Source: Thinopyrum elongatum (Eukaryota > Streptophyta > Magnoliopsida > Poales > Poaceae). From it: a stretch of DNA of 64,000 nucleotides. The position numbers and the translations under genes are program-made. The DNA lies in contig CM022297.1 of assembly GCA_011799875.1 (NCBI GenBank), positions 367,827,105-367,891,104 on the forward strand, in the 5' to 3' direction. Shown in pieces: positions 1-11,510 of the stretch; positions within the stretch are counted from its first letter, which is position 1, and each line of letters starts with the position of its first letter. The notes beneath the pieces were generated by a model. The model did not search any database. It saw only the letters and a list, made by a program, of their open reading frames with translations, and had not been told where the DNA came from.

Positions 1-799
1 GCATGGATCATCCGAGACCATCATGATCCGGAGGAGGAGCAACCGGCCCGTCCGACCCGCTACGGCCTCCTCGGCTGCAGTTTCTGCCTTGCCTCGCAGG
101 CGCGCCTCCGCGGCTGAGCCTCGCCTCGCCTCATCCGGTCCGCCTTGCTTCATCGGGCCGCCTCGCGCGCGCCTCGATGACCAGCGACCTGCCTCTGCTT
201 CTAAGCCGCCGCAGCTGCGATCTGCCCCACTCCGGCCGGCGTTGGCTCGCTGCTACTGATCCGGCTGGCCGCCCGCGTCAGCCGTCCACCGGCCGCCTCG
301 CGTGCGCCCCGGCGGCTCCCGAGCCGCTCGCCTTCATCCCCATGGCCTGCGAGGCTGCGAGTCGCCTTCGCTCGACCTTCTCGCTTCCAAGTCGCATCGA
401 GGCGGCCCCGCTTCGTCGATCCGTTCCACCGCAAGCCGCCTGCGCCGGGCCGGCCGCACCCTCACTTCGAACCGGCCTCACCTTCGCCTGACCCGCCACT
501 GCGGTGGCTCGCCTCGCCTTGGGCCGGTATTGCCTCGAGCCCGCCTCCTTCCACTTCCGCAACCTCACCACAGCAGGTTTGCCGGAGCACCAAGCCGTTT
601 CCACGGCCTCCACCTCGAGTTGTTCGAGTCGCCCTGGCCTCGGTACTCACCACCGTCACGGCCGCGCCGACCCGCCTCGGCCTCGTCCCTGCTTTCAAAT
701 CGCTGATCCGAGCACCTCCTCTGCCAAGCCACCTCTCCCTCGCACCGCTACCGCGACCCGCCTCGCCACGGGTTTCCCAAGCCGTGGCTGCGCCCGAAC
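1..799. other. GC-rich, internally repetitive flank of the chromovirus
   Basis: Very GC-rich DNA dominated by CCGCCTCG-like words. Reading frames stay open by composition in several frames on both strands, and none shows a recognisable domain, so I call no gene. Roughly 50 bp at 206-257 closely resemble 6266-6316 on the far side of the chromovirus, so the host DNA was already repetitive before that insertion. It may be a GC-rich LTR or a leader of a larger element, but I cannot classify it. Confidence 0.5.
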
Positions 800-1093
800 T
801 GTTACGGCCCAACCTACCACTACCACTGCATCAGCCCGCCAAGGCGACGGAGTCCAGCGTCGGACTGGGAGAGCCCACGAGCCCAACAAGCCTTACATCG
901 GCCCAGAGTGGACGACCTAACTACGGAAGTAAGCATCGAGCTGGAGGGAGGCAGGCAGAGAGAAGACACTGGCGGCGGCGGCTCTCACTCTCAATCCCCT
1001 TTTCCCTTGTATCTCCTGAACCCTAGATCGAACCCTCCAATTCCTCTGTAATTCGACTGTGATTGTGCCAAGCTATCGAGGGGGAGCGTAACA
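800..1093 (+). repeat. 5' LTR of the Reina-type element
   Basis: 294 bp, TG...CA termini, nearly identical to 5970-6261. It is followed directly by the primer binding site. No clear TATA box is visible. Confidence 0.93.
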
Positions 1094-1094
1094 T

Positions 1095-1109
1095 TTGGTA
1101 TCAGCAGCC
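1095..1109 (+). other. Primer binding site, initiator tRNA-Met type
   Basis: TTGGTATCAGCAGCC starts two bases after the 5' LTR. It resembles the canonical TGGTATCAGAGC complementary to the 3' end of initiator tRNA-Met, with a small change after TCAG. Confidence 0.75.
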
Positions 1110-1185
1110 TTTCCCTACCACCGTCTTCACCCTGGCCGGTCGATTTCCCTCGATCATCCAGACCCGTCGCGGCAAGACCACCGCC

Positions 1186-4100
1186 ATGGAAGAGACCAAC
1201 AAGGCCCTTGCCGACCTGACAGCGGCGATCAGCGCCATGTCGTCTCAGATCGGTGAGATCCACCCCATCGTCCTCGAGCTCCAGGGGTGGCGACCAGCAG
1301 TCGAGCGCTCGGTGGAGGACTTGCGCCTGGAAGTGGGCGAGTTGCGGCAGCAGCTCAAGGAGGTGCGGCCAGAGCCCGCGCCGGTGCTGGAACCGGCACC
1401 AGCAGCGGCTACAGAGCCGGTGCAACCGATTCGCCTCGCGGACCCGCCTCCCCTCCTTCCGTCGACAGCGGCGCCGCCACTCAGGTTTCTGCCGACCGCG
1501 GACGCGCGTCTTCTGCAACCTGGCGAGCGCGTGTTGCTTCGCAGTGGCGACGGCCACGGGCCCGCAGGCCACAGCAGGACTCAAGATCAACGGGGGATGT
1601 CGCCGGGGGAACGAACCCCGAGGGCACCTCCGGTCACGGGTATGACCGAATCCCATCCATTCCTAGCAGAGAGTTCGTTTATGGGGGAGCGCCAGTTTGG
1701 ATTCAGTCGATTTCCTCCTCCATCGCGTTTTGATTTTCCTCTGTTCAATGGTGATGGTCCACGAGCATGGCGTCTCAAATGTGAGGCGTATTTCAGAGTG
1801 TGCACGCTCAGTCCAGACACCTGGGTGAGCTGCGCCGCGATGTACTTCATCGACGGTGCACTGTCGTGGTTACAATCTACCAAGGCACACTTGATATACA
1901 CTGATTGGGTGGCGTTTGCGGAAGCTGTGTGTGTGCAATTTGGGAGAGAAGAGTTTCAGTCTCTGTTGCGGCAGTTCAACCGCCTACGACAGAATGGCAC
2001 GGTGGCGGAGTATGCAGAAACGTTCACGCAGTTTATGCACAATTTAGTGGCACACCATGAGTCATGGGAGCCATCGTACTTCATTACGCACTTTGTTGAT
2101 GGGTTGAAAAAAGATATTAGAGCTGCAGTAGTTTTACATCGACCCAAAACACTCGATACTGCTGTCGATCTTGCATGTTTACAGGAGGAGGTGCTGGAAG
2201 CAATGCGCAGAGAGGACAAGAGGGACGATCGCCGATACTCAACACCGGTATCGTCTCGAGGGGTGCCGCGCACAGCCCTACCCTTGCCTCCACCGCCGGC
2301 AATCACTCCAACCAAGCCAGCGGTGCCCGTGGAGGGGCGCAGCACCGACCGTCGCGCACAGGAGGCGACGCACTCTCAACCAGCTGAGGACAAGATTGCA
2401 GCTCTCCGCGCGTATCGGCGCGCTCGCGGACTCTGTTTCACCTGCGGCGAGCGCTAGGGGCGCGACCACCGCTGCAGACCGACCGTGCAGCTGCACGTGG
2501 TGGAAGAGTTGCTCGCCATGATGCACAGCGAGCCAAATGACTCCAACGACCTGAACCAAGATGAGGCGGCCAGTGAACAAGGGGCAGATTGCTGTGTCCT
2601 CTCCAAGGAGGCTCTCGACGGAGGGGAATCCTCCACCACCATGCGCCTACACGGCTGGGTTCAAGGTCGGGAGGTGTTGATGCTCGTCGACTCGGGCTCC
2701 TCCCACAATTTCATCTGTGAATCCCTCGCCGCTCAGCTGCAAGGTGTGGTCAAGGCCAAGCACCCGTTGGCAATGCGGGTGGCGAACGGTGATGTCATGC
2801 GCTGTGATCAAGAACTGCCGAAGTGTCAATGGCAGACCCATGGAGTCACCTTCGACACCACCCTTAAGGTACTTCCATTGGGTTGCTACGACGTCATCCT
2901 TGGCATCGACTGGCTAGCGCAGCACAGCCCCATGAAAGTGCACTGGCTGGAGAAGACGATGGATTTTGACTACAACGGCGCCACCATTCATCTCCAAGGG
3001 GCGAGGGCAGATGTTAGTCAATGCCAATCACTCTCCGGCGAGGAACTGATTGAGTTACTGCAACGCGCTGGTGTCGCGCGTATGGTTCAGCTTTGTGCCA
3101 CCATGCAAGGGGAGCCAAGTATTACTGAAGTGCCCGTGCCTGCGGAAATTGATGCACTAATCAGCGAGTTTGAGCACCTGTTTGCGGAGCCGAAGGGACT
3201 ACCACCGCAGCGTTCATTCGATCACGCCATACCCTTGCTTCCGGGAGCAAAGCCAGTCAATGTTCGTCCGTACCGTTACAGTCCAGCTCAAAAGGACGAG
3301 ATTGAGAAGCAAGTAGCGGACATGCTTGCACAGGGGATTATTGCGCCTAGCTCCAGCCCGTTTGCCTCGCCGGTGCTACTAGTTCAGAAGAAGGATTTGT
3401 CTTGGCGTTTCTGTGTGGACTACCGCCAGCTCAATGCCATAACAGTCAAGAACCGTTTTCCCTTGCCGGTTATCGACGAGCTTCTGGATGAACTTGCGGG
3501 GTCCAGGTGGTTCAGTAGCTTGGATCTCCGGGCTGGATACCATCAAATACGTATGAAGCCCGAGGATGAACACAAGACCGCTTTCAAGACCCACCATGGT
3601 CATTTTGAGTTCAAAGTGCTATCATATGGCCTAACCGGTGGACCTGCAACCTTCCAAGGAGGAATGAATATTGTGCTGGCTCTAGTTAATCGTAAGGCGG
3701 TGCTGGTTTTCATTGACGACATATTGGTGCACAGTGCCACGATAGAGCAACACCGCGATAAGCTGCGGCAAGTGTTCCAGCTGTTGGACAAACACCAGTT
3801 GAAGGTCAAGAAGAGCAAATGCACCTTTGCCAGGCCAAGCTTGTTGTACTTGGGGCATGAGATCAGTGGGGAGGGCGTGCGCACCGACAACAAGAACATT
3901 GCTGTAGTCGAGAAGTGGCCGACACCCTCCACCATCAAGGAAGTACGCGGTTTCCTTGGTCTCGCGGGTTACTACCGCAAGTTTGTGAAGAACTTTGGCA
4001 TCACCAGTCGTCCTTTGACAGACCTGCTTAAGAAGAACACGGTGTTCCGCCGGACATCATTGGAGGAAGCAGCTTTCCAGGAGCTTAAAAAGGCGCTGAT

Positions 4101-6090
4101 CACTGCACCAGTTTTGGCGTTGCCAGATTTCAAGGTTCAGTTTGAATTAGAGACTGACGCTTCGGACAAGGGTATTGGGGCAGTCCTCAAACAAGGCAAG
4201 CATCCGGTGGCGTTCCTGAGCAAGTCCTTAGGCCCACGCAACAGCGCCCTGTCCACCTATGCAATCCTATTAGCAGTGGAGCATTGGCGCCAGTACTTGC
4301 AGAATGATGAGTTCCTCATTCATACGGACCAGCGCAGCTTGGTCCACCTTGAGGACCAGCGATTGGCGACCCCGTGGCAGCAGAAGATCATGTCGAAGCT
4401 ACTTGGTCTGCGTTACAGAATTGTCTACAAACATGGTGTGGACAACCGTGTGGCTGATGCACTATCCAGACGTCCCGGACCAGCACAAAGAGACCTCGCA
4501 TCGATCACAGTGGCAGTCCCAGCATGGTTGGATTCAGTTCAGCAAGGGTATAATGAGGATCCCATGGCGCAAAAATGGCTAACACGGCTGGCCACAGGAA
4601 CAGCCAACACGGACGGATTCACCTTAGACTCTGGAATCATTAAGCAACACACACGAGTTTGGCTGGGCAACAATGTACAGCTCCAAAAACAAGTGCTGTC
4701 TGCACTGCATGCAAGTGCCATTGGAGGGCATTCAGGTTTCAATGTCACCTATCACAGAGTGCGGCGGCTGTTCACTTGGCCTGGGATGAAGCAACACGTC
4801 CGGCTGTTTGTCGAGGAATGTCAGACTTGCAAGCAAGCCAAGCCAGAACGGGTCCGATATCCCGGCCTCCTGGAACCACTACCGGTGCCCAAACAGGCTT
4901 GGGAGGTTATCACCATGGATTTCGTGGAAGGGTTACCGCAATCAGCAAGATACAACAGTATATTGGTGGTGGTGGACAAGTTTTCCCGGTACGCCCATTT
5001 CATTCCGTTGTCGCATCCCTTCACGGCATTCCAAGTGGCTCAGGTGTTTGTCAACAACATCTACAAACTCCATGGGCTGCCAACGGCGATCGTTTCAGAT
5101 CGCGACCCCATCTTCACCAGTACTATGTGGAAAGAGATGTTCAAGTTGACTCACACCGAACTTCGCATGAGCACAGCGCGGCACCCGCAGACAGATGGGC
5201 AGTCAGAACGAGTCAACCAATGCCTGGAGACCTACTTGAGATGCTTCGTCCATGCTTGCCCAACCAGGTGGTCTCATTGGCTGGCCCTCGCCGAATTCTG
5301 GTACAACACTTCCCCTCACTCCGCCCTGGGGACATCCTCGTTTGAAGCTTTGTATGGGCATGTGCCACGGCATTTTGGCATCATCGACCCTCTGTCGTGT
5401 GCGGCGCCGGACCTGGAGGATTGGCTGCAAGACCGGGCGCAGATGGAGGCTTTGCTCCGTCAGCATCTTCTTCGCGCTCGTCAGCAGATGAAAGAGTCCG
5501 CTGACAAGAAACGATCAGTCCGCGTGTTCGCAGTGAAAGACTGGGTGTTCCTGAAGATCCAACCGTACATTCAACGGTCGCTGGCTACAAGAGCTAACCA
5601 AAAACTGTCCTTCCGGTATTTTGGTCCATTTCAGGTGGTGCAACGGGTCAGCCAGGTCGCCTACAAGCTTCAGCTTCCCGCCTCATGCAGCATCCACCCG
5701 GTGTTTCACGTGTCCCAGCTACGCCGGGCCTTGCCGTCGGCGGAACAAGCGTTGGAGGAGCTGCCAGCGGAGGCGGCGCCCAACCCTGAGCCGGTAGAGA
5801 TTCTCGACACTCGCCTTCGACGTCGCGGTACGGCTCAAGTTCCTCAAGTACTCATTCGCTGGACGGGACAACCGGCGTCGGTGGCGACTTGGGAAGACCG
5901 GGATGAGCTCCAGCACCATTATCCAGCAGCTCCAGCTTGGGGACAAGCTGATTCTCAAGAAGGGGGGAATGTTACGACCCAACCTACCACTACCACTACA
6001 TCAGGCCGCCAAGGCGATGGAGTCCAGCGTCGGACTGGGAGAGCCCACGAGCCCAACAAGCGTTACATCGGCCCAGAGTGGACGACCTAA
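1186..6090 (+). pseudogene. Chromovirus gag-pol polyprotein, one in-frame stop
   Basis: Encodes the structural and replication proteins of the Reina-type element. The ATG at 1186 (MEETNKALADL) opens a frame of 1634 codons counting the stop. Order: gag capsid region (about 1690-2200); zinc knuckle beginning CFTCGER (about 2435-2480); aspartic protease with LVDSGSS (about 2680-2705); RT with FCVDYRQLNA (about 3410-3440) and the catalytic motif FIDD (about 3708-3719); RNase H with LETDASDKG (about 4146-4172); integrase with an H-H-C-C zinc region (about 4705-4840) and acidic residues in MDFVEG, SDRDP and SERVNQ; chromodomain (about 5790-5940). The frame is broken only by TAG at 2455-2457, inside the zinc knuckle. 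The same frame continues and terminates 121 bp inside the 3' LTR. The lesion would stop translation before pol, so I call it a pseudogene, although recent loss or readthrough cannot be excluded. Confidence 0.92.
5958..5969 (+). other. Polypurine tract of the Reina-type element
   Basis: AAGAAGGGGGGAA-like purine run directly before the 3' LTR, where plus-strand DNA synthesis would be primed. It lies inside the coding frame, because gag-pol runs through it into the LTR. Confidence 0.8.
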
Positions 6091-6261
6091 CTACGGAAGC
6101 AAGCATGAGCTGGAGGGAGGCAGGCAGAGAGAAGACACTGGCGGCGGCGGCTCTCACTCTTGATCCCCTTTTCCTTGTATCTCGTGAACCCTAGATGGAA
6201 CCCTCCAATTCCTCTGTAATTCGACTGTGATTGTGCCAAGCTATCTAGGGGGAGCGTAACA
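5970..6261 (+). repeat. 3' LTR of the Reina-type element
   Basis: 292 bp, TG...CA termini, followed by the target duplication CGAAC. It contains the last codons and the stop of gag-pol. Confidence 0.93.
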
Positions 6262-7392
6262 CGAACCGCCGCAGATGCGACCCGCCCTGCTCCGGCCGGC
6301 GCCGGCTCACTACTGCCACCCCGAGCTCCCGGAGCTCCCCTCTGCTCCACTCCACACGCAGGCGCCCTAGCTCGCCTCTGCTCTACTCCACGCGCGCGTC
6401 CGCGCAACCGTCCGAGTCGCCTCCGAGCCTGCCTCACCCGCCGCGGCGGTCGGCCCTCGCCAGAGCAGCCTCGAGCCGCCCGCCTCCGAGCTGCCCTGGT
6501 GTCACTCCGCCTCCACTAGGGTCCACCTTGAGCTGCCTCTGCTGTGACCCGCCGGTTTCCGCCGCCTCGCCCCGCGAGCCACTTCCACCGCCGCGAGCTG
6601 TTTCCGCGCAGAACGAGCCGCCCCCGTACGGACCGAGTCGCCGGCCACCGTCGCCGTCTCTGCGGCCTCAAGGTGCCTCTGCTCGCGGGCTGCCCTCGCT
6701 CATCTCTGCACTGAGCCGTCACCGCCTTGTCTTGCCTTTTCCCTTGCGCCGCCGGTTTGTCTCGCCACCGTGGCCCATCTCCGCCGGCTCGCCTCGCTGC
6801 CGTGCCCCCTCCGCTGGCCATCTTCAAGTCAGCCGCCGCCACGGCAGGCCTGCTTCCGCATACGTGCCGCGTCGCTGCTGCGAGCCGCCCCAGCCTTTGA
6901 GCGGTTTCCACCTCCAACCCGCCTCTGCCAACCCGGCCTCACTCCGCCCTGCCAAGCCACTGCCGTCGTGATTTGTCTCCGCAGCACCCGCCGCCATGGC
7001 CTGCCTGAGCCGCCGCCTCGGGCCAACCTTGCCGCCTCGCCGTGGCCTCGCTGTCCTCGCCTCCGCCTCAGCTACCCGCCTGGCCGACGTGCCCCTGCCG
7101 GTGTGGACTTGTCGCCGATGCATATAAGAAGAAACGGGGGAGTTTTGAGCCGGTGGGATAAAGGGAAGCCTAGCGACCAAGTTGGATCCAACACAAGTGT
7201 TTCTGTGCCAATGTGTGGAGGCTACTGTACCTTGGCTTCAGAAACTTGCAGGACGGAGCGTCAGATGAGTTAAGCTGAGGATGAAATTTCAACATGTCTA
7301 CACTGTTCAAAAATTTCTCTGACCACCATTACATTTATAAATCAGTGGCGAAACTGTAGCAGGGGCATATCCAGAGTTAGTAGTGCAGATGA
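6262..7392. other. GC-rich flank passing into unclassified DNA
   Basis: Continuation of the GC-rich host DNA of 1-799 up to about 7120, again open by composition on both strands. Composition drops to normal near 7130. From 7130 to 7392 I see no domain, RNA gene or terminal repeat. Confidence 0.4.
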
Positions 7393-7790
7393 TGTCCAGC
7401 ATCTGTTTATGGCAGAGACCTATGGGAATCATGGTCCAGTTTTCAAGTCAATTACGGCAGCAGCACCAGTTCTAATGAGCCACTTGAGGGTTTGGCATCG
7501 TCAGCTGTTCGGACGGCTAATGCCTCCAAGGCATCGCTTAAATTGGTCATCACGAAGGGGGTCTTGTAAAGGAAATCAGATCAAGGATCAAAGAGAGCTC
7601 AAGTAGAGTACTAGCATACATTTTGAGTACAAGAAGAACTTTATCAGCCCACCGAGCTACACGCGCATGCGGAATAAAAATCAAAGGTCAAACTACTACA
7701 AGTACTGCTACAAGTACTGCATCAGTCGAAAAAGCAGTACGAAGCACTACCAATACTACGTGCAAAAGTTCTAGATCATCTGTCATTTAA
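7393..7790 (+). pseudogene. Unidentified frameshifted ORF relic
   Basis: I do not recognise this protein. One frame is open from 7393 (after a TGA at 7390-7392) to a TAA at 7567-7569 and contains GRDLWESWSSFQVNYG followed by a Ser/Ala-rich stretch. At a run of five G (7557-7561) a neighbouring frame takes over with GLVKEIRSRIKESSS and stays open to TAA at 7788-7790, ending in a Thr/Ser-rich tail. A single 1-nt slip would join the two into about 130 residues. There is no start codon, so it looks like an internal exon or a captured gene fragment. A third frame with an ATG at 7409 overlaps it and may instead be the real one. It lies between transposons with no cognate neighbours. Confidence 0.3.
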
Positions 7791-8558
7791 AGACATCAGG
7801 TGATATCCATCTAAGCCTATTTTATTAGCACATATTATTTTCGTCCAAAAACAATTACTTTGGTCTATGTATTTTTTATATATGCAGGACCAGTATTCAC
7901 TACAAAGGAGGTTTACACCGCGAGTACGGAGCACGCGTTAGCAACATTTCGCACCGTCGTTCGTCCGTGCCACGCTACTCAATGGACGTGCGAAAGCCGC
8001 CACCCCTGCGGCTCGGTCTACATCCACTCGCTGGGACCGCGACTACGGTCGACTCATCTGTCCGCGCCCGCGGCCAACTCGCCCGCGTCCGCGCTGCCTC
8101 CAGTGCCGCGGCCGTCTTTACCGTCTGCCCCGCGGTCTGGTCTACATCAACACACCGGAGCCACAAGCGTCCGCATGAGCTGCTTAGTGAGCACATGCAA
8201 GTCGCCGCTCCTATGGCCCGATCTATTCCAACAACTCTGGAAGTAAATTATAATATATTGTCAGCCTCCGCTTGCACCGGATGGCTCAATGGACAGGCGC
8301 ACAAGTCGTTGCCACTGCAGTTTGGTTAACTTCAACAACCAGCCGGGATGAACCATTGGTCGGGTTACTGACACAGCTCATACGGGATCATTTATAACCC
8401 GCCACAGTCGACCTCAACCTTCCGTGGATCCACATCACGTTATCAACACCAAGGATATACAATGAGTGTTGCGAAGATCATCGACTCGCCACCTCGCCTC
8501 CAGCTTCAACACATTCTAGCGTTCCTCTGTCAATTATATGATGGCTTGGGCCATGGCT
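7791..8558. other. Unclassified spacer left of the hAT-like element
   Basis: Mixed AT-rich (7791-7900) and GC-rich (7930-8170) DNA. A pyrimidine-rich stretch ending in a plausible splice acceptor (TATATATGCAG near 7880) is visible. I find no supported coding region, RNA gene or terminal repeat. Confidence 0.35.
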
Positions 8559-9620
8559 CAGTGGCGGCGCCAGGAATTTGCTGCTGGGTATTCTTGTAAA
8601 AAAAAATTTGGCCAAAGGAATATAATAGAACAAGAAATGTACAGTAAGATGGCAATATCAATGACTCAATGACCATACATTGATAATAGTAGCAAAATAT
8701 CATTGTGGCAATATCTCTAACAATTAAGAAAAATTACAAATAGCAAAGGAAATTACAATATAACTTTATGATCCCCTTTTTGGAAGAGATTGATGACATC
8801 CTCATCTTTCACTTGCTTGAAGAATTATCTCTCAACGAATGTGGCATGGACTGATGGACATTGGTCATTGGGCAAACAATTTCAATGTAAAACCAATTAG
8901 TGAAAATGATCAAGAGAAGTAAGTAGTGGTCATCAGGTTCATTAATTATGTCCATCTAGCAATCAGTCAATCACATAAGTAGCAAATGAATCGCATAATA
9001 AGCAGTTCAATTTCACCGGTATTCAAGCAATCAATGACTGTCTTCTAGTACTACTTCTATCAATCACAGGCAATGGCATTTACAAAATATCTTCAGAACT
9101 GTTTAAAAGCAGAGGGGGAAAATACCTTCGACGGAGTCATGGAGGCTCGACTGCCGGAGGTGGAGCCGTGCCGTGGAGGGCGCCTGCGGCCCTGCAGGGC
9201 GAGCCGAGCCGGGGAGGGCAGAGGCGGACTGGCGCCTGGCCTTGGCAGTAGGGGTAGGCCGGACCGGACGCAGATCTAGAGTCACAGGCTCTCGGAGGCG
9301 AGGGCCGGAGGCCGAGGGGAGGGGAGGGAGTCAGGGAGATGGCCGACTGGAGGGGAGGGAAGGGGAGGGACTGAGGGAGAGTGCGGCCGCCGGACTTGAA
9401 ATCGCCGCCGCCGCTACCGCTAGTTTGGGGAGTCGGGGGAGCGAGGAACCACTGCCTAACCAAACACTGGTGCGTCGCTCGGTCGCTACCGTAGCTGCTA
9501 GTTTGGGCTGGACTCACTGGGCCAAGTGTTTAGCGTATAAACATATGTAGTAAAATTATTTTGGGCCAAAATCTTGGGTATTCCAGGGAATTCCCAGGAA
9601 GACCCCCAGCGCTGCCACTG
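8559..9620. mobile_element. Non-autonomous hAT-like DNA transposon
   Basis: 1062-bp element bounded by imperfect terminal inverted repeats: CAGTGGCGGCGCCAGG on the left, and on the right the complement of CAGTGGCAGCGCTGGG, 13 of 16 bases matching. The flanking 8-bp target duplication is CCATGGCT (8551-8558) and CCACGGCT (9621-9628), one mismatch that is a C/T transition. An 8-bp duplication with CAGTG-type ends is characteristic of the hAT superfamily. No transposase domain is seen inside, so movement would need a transposase supplied elsewhere. The left two thirds are AT-rich; the right third (about 9130-9480) is strongly GC-rich. Confidence 0.8.
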
Positions 9621-10274
9621 CCACGGCTAAGTATGAAGAATCTCAAGCCGACTCCTCGAGTCATCTTAAGACTCGGGGGCTACACAGACATGACTCGGCA
9701 GAATTGGCCGTTATCACAAATTCAAGAACCCCGGTCATTAAAGGGAAAACAACCCGGTTCCGGAGACTGCTGCCACATTGGTGAAAATTTCAAGATCATC
9801 CCAAAATTTCCAGCTCAAAAAGTGTCGGGCAACCAGAAAGTTCCGGCTCAAAAGAAAGATTCCGGATTATCAGAAAAGGTTCCGGTTCAAAATCCGGCTC
9901 AAGAGAAATCTGTCTCTCACAAAGTTTTGAGCTCTCAATGTCCAGTTAAAAGTCCGGTTCAAGATGAATCCATCTCTCGCAAGTTTGATTTTTCAGAAAA
10001 AAAATAAAGGTTGCCAAAGATAACTTGCTGCCATGATGCGCGGTTCAAACATGGGTATCCTGCCTTATTGGCTTATCATATTATGATCAACATAATAGAG
10101 CCGGCATCCCCAAAACTCGGGGCTTCTGTCGTTTCATCTCATATTTACTGGGCATGAGTCTTTATTAATTGATCATAAGGTCACTTGGGGGCTTCCAACT
10201 CACCGATTTTAGCTTTAATACCCTCTTAACAGGCAAATAAATGTATTATTATGGGTTAAACCTGCTTGTATGCA

Positions 10275-10560
10275 AGATGCTACTCCAACAGGTGACCCGC
10301 CGTACTCTTGACAGTCAATCTTCTATGACCCTAAACTAGTCAAGGTTAAAATGGAGGTTTTTGTCACGTGAGAGCTGACTTACAGAAAGCGAGGATAAAC
10401 TCACCTGTCTGCTTGTTGCTACTCCACTATGTGATTCATCGTACTCTTGACAGTCAATCTATATGACCCTGAACTAGTCAAGGTTAAAACAGCGAGATAT
10501 ATCACGCGAGAGCCGGCTTATGGGAGGAACGACTATCATGCCAGCTTCATTGAAGCAAGA
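10275..10560 (+). repeat. Direct duplication of about 138 bp
   Basis: A block containing GTACTCTTGACAGTCAATC and then ACTAGTCAAGGTTAAAA appears at about 10302 and again at about 10441, with diverged sequence between. It is an internal tandem duplication of the 3' untranslated region of element A. Confidence 0.7.
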
Positions 10561-10989
10561 TTCGAGCCTTAAAAGTTGGTCTTATGTCGAGCCTTAAAAG
10601 CTGACATTTTTATTCTATTATCATACACATACATCATCATACATTGCATCATCATTGCATCATCAGACAATGCATCATATATGCATGGAGATACTGGTTT
10701 ATGTTGCAGGAGCCGGTTTTCAAAACCGGGTTATATTATTCAAATATTAAATAGCCAACATGGCTGGATTTTCATTATGGTTATCATAACCAATATTGGA
10801 CAATTGAGGTTTTCAAAGCCCCTTCAGAGAAATGGCTATTATTTCCTCATCCAAAGATACCAGCTTACAACAAGGAGCATGGTTCAATATTGATATGCAA
10901 AGCATTCAGTAACATCATCCAGACAGTGGATATGATTTTATTCTACAATGGAAGGAATAGTCCCGAGTCGCTGCAGGCACACGACCCGA

Positions 10990-11510
10990 CACTTGGGGGC
11001 TACATTATTCAAGACATGATTATATCAAGTATGCAAGTCCCATGTCACTGCAAGCATGCACCATGGCACTTGGGGGCTAATGCAAGTTGCTTTTCAAATC
11101 ATCACATTGTCAACAAACCTGGTTATCTCATGGAGATGAGCCGCCCTTCTATCATTTTCTAAGTCCCAGCCCAGTATTATCTTACTGAGCCGGCCCTTGG
11201 GGGTTACACATTGCTCTTCAAGTATATATAATCAGATCTGTAAAAGTACCTGCTCATTATTGCATAATGACCCGCCCCTTGGGGGCTACACTGGCTGAAG
11301 TTTTATGAACATAAGGCAATTACAAGTCCCAGGTTGAGGCAGGCAAGACAACTCGGTACTTGGGGGCTACATATGTGGAATACAAAACATTCAATTTATG
11401 ACTGGTGACTCAGATGAACAACACCGGATTTCTCCAGAGTTGCAATATTTATATTGAAGTAAGTCTTAAGCTATCACTCCGTTCCCCTCTTAAGACTTGG
11501 GGGCTACAGG
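10990..11510 (+). repeat. Array of CTTGGGGGCTACA words
   Basis: Copies of a (C/A)TTGGGGG(C/T)TA word occur near 10992, 11068, 11197, 11277, 11358 and 11497; further copies lie near 9674 and 10188. Several are spaced about 78-80 bp apart. The word resembles a purine tract followed by an LTR start, so these may be duplicated or decoy plus-strand primer sites. Confidence 0.65.

Larger units (their letters stand above)
800..6261 (+). mobile_element. Complete Ty3/gypsy chromovirus, Reina-type
   Basis: Full-length LTR retrotransposon of 5462 bp. Two LTRs (294 and 292 bp) begin TGTTACG and end GTAACA. They are flanked by a perfect 5-bp target-site duplication, CGAAC at 795-799 and 6262-6266. A primer binding site follows the 5' LTR and a purine tract precedes the 3' LTR. 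The single gag-pol frame runs gag, protease, RT, RNase H, integrase and a C-terminal chromodomain, the gypsy (chromovirus) order. The small size, roughly 300-bp LTRs and single ORF fit the Reina clade; that clade name is recognition, not a search. By eye the LTRs differ at about 11 positions plus two 1-bp gaps, so the insertion is moderately young. One in-frame stop breaks the polyprotein. Confidence 0.93.

Noticed and set aside
23..920. Several long ORFs in the first kilobase
   Set aside because: Compositional open frames in GC-rich repetitive DNA on both strands, without domains; some run into the LTR.
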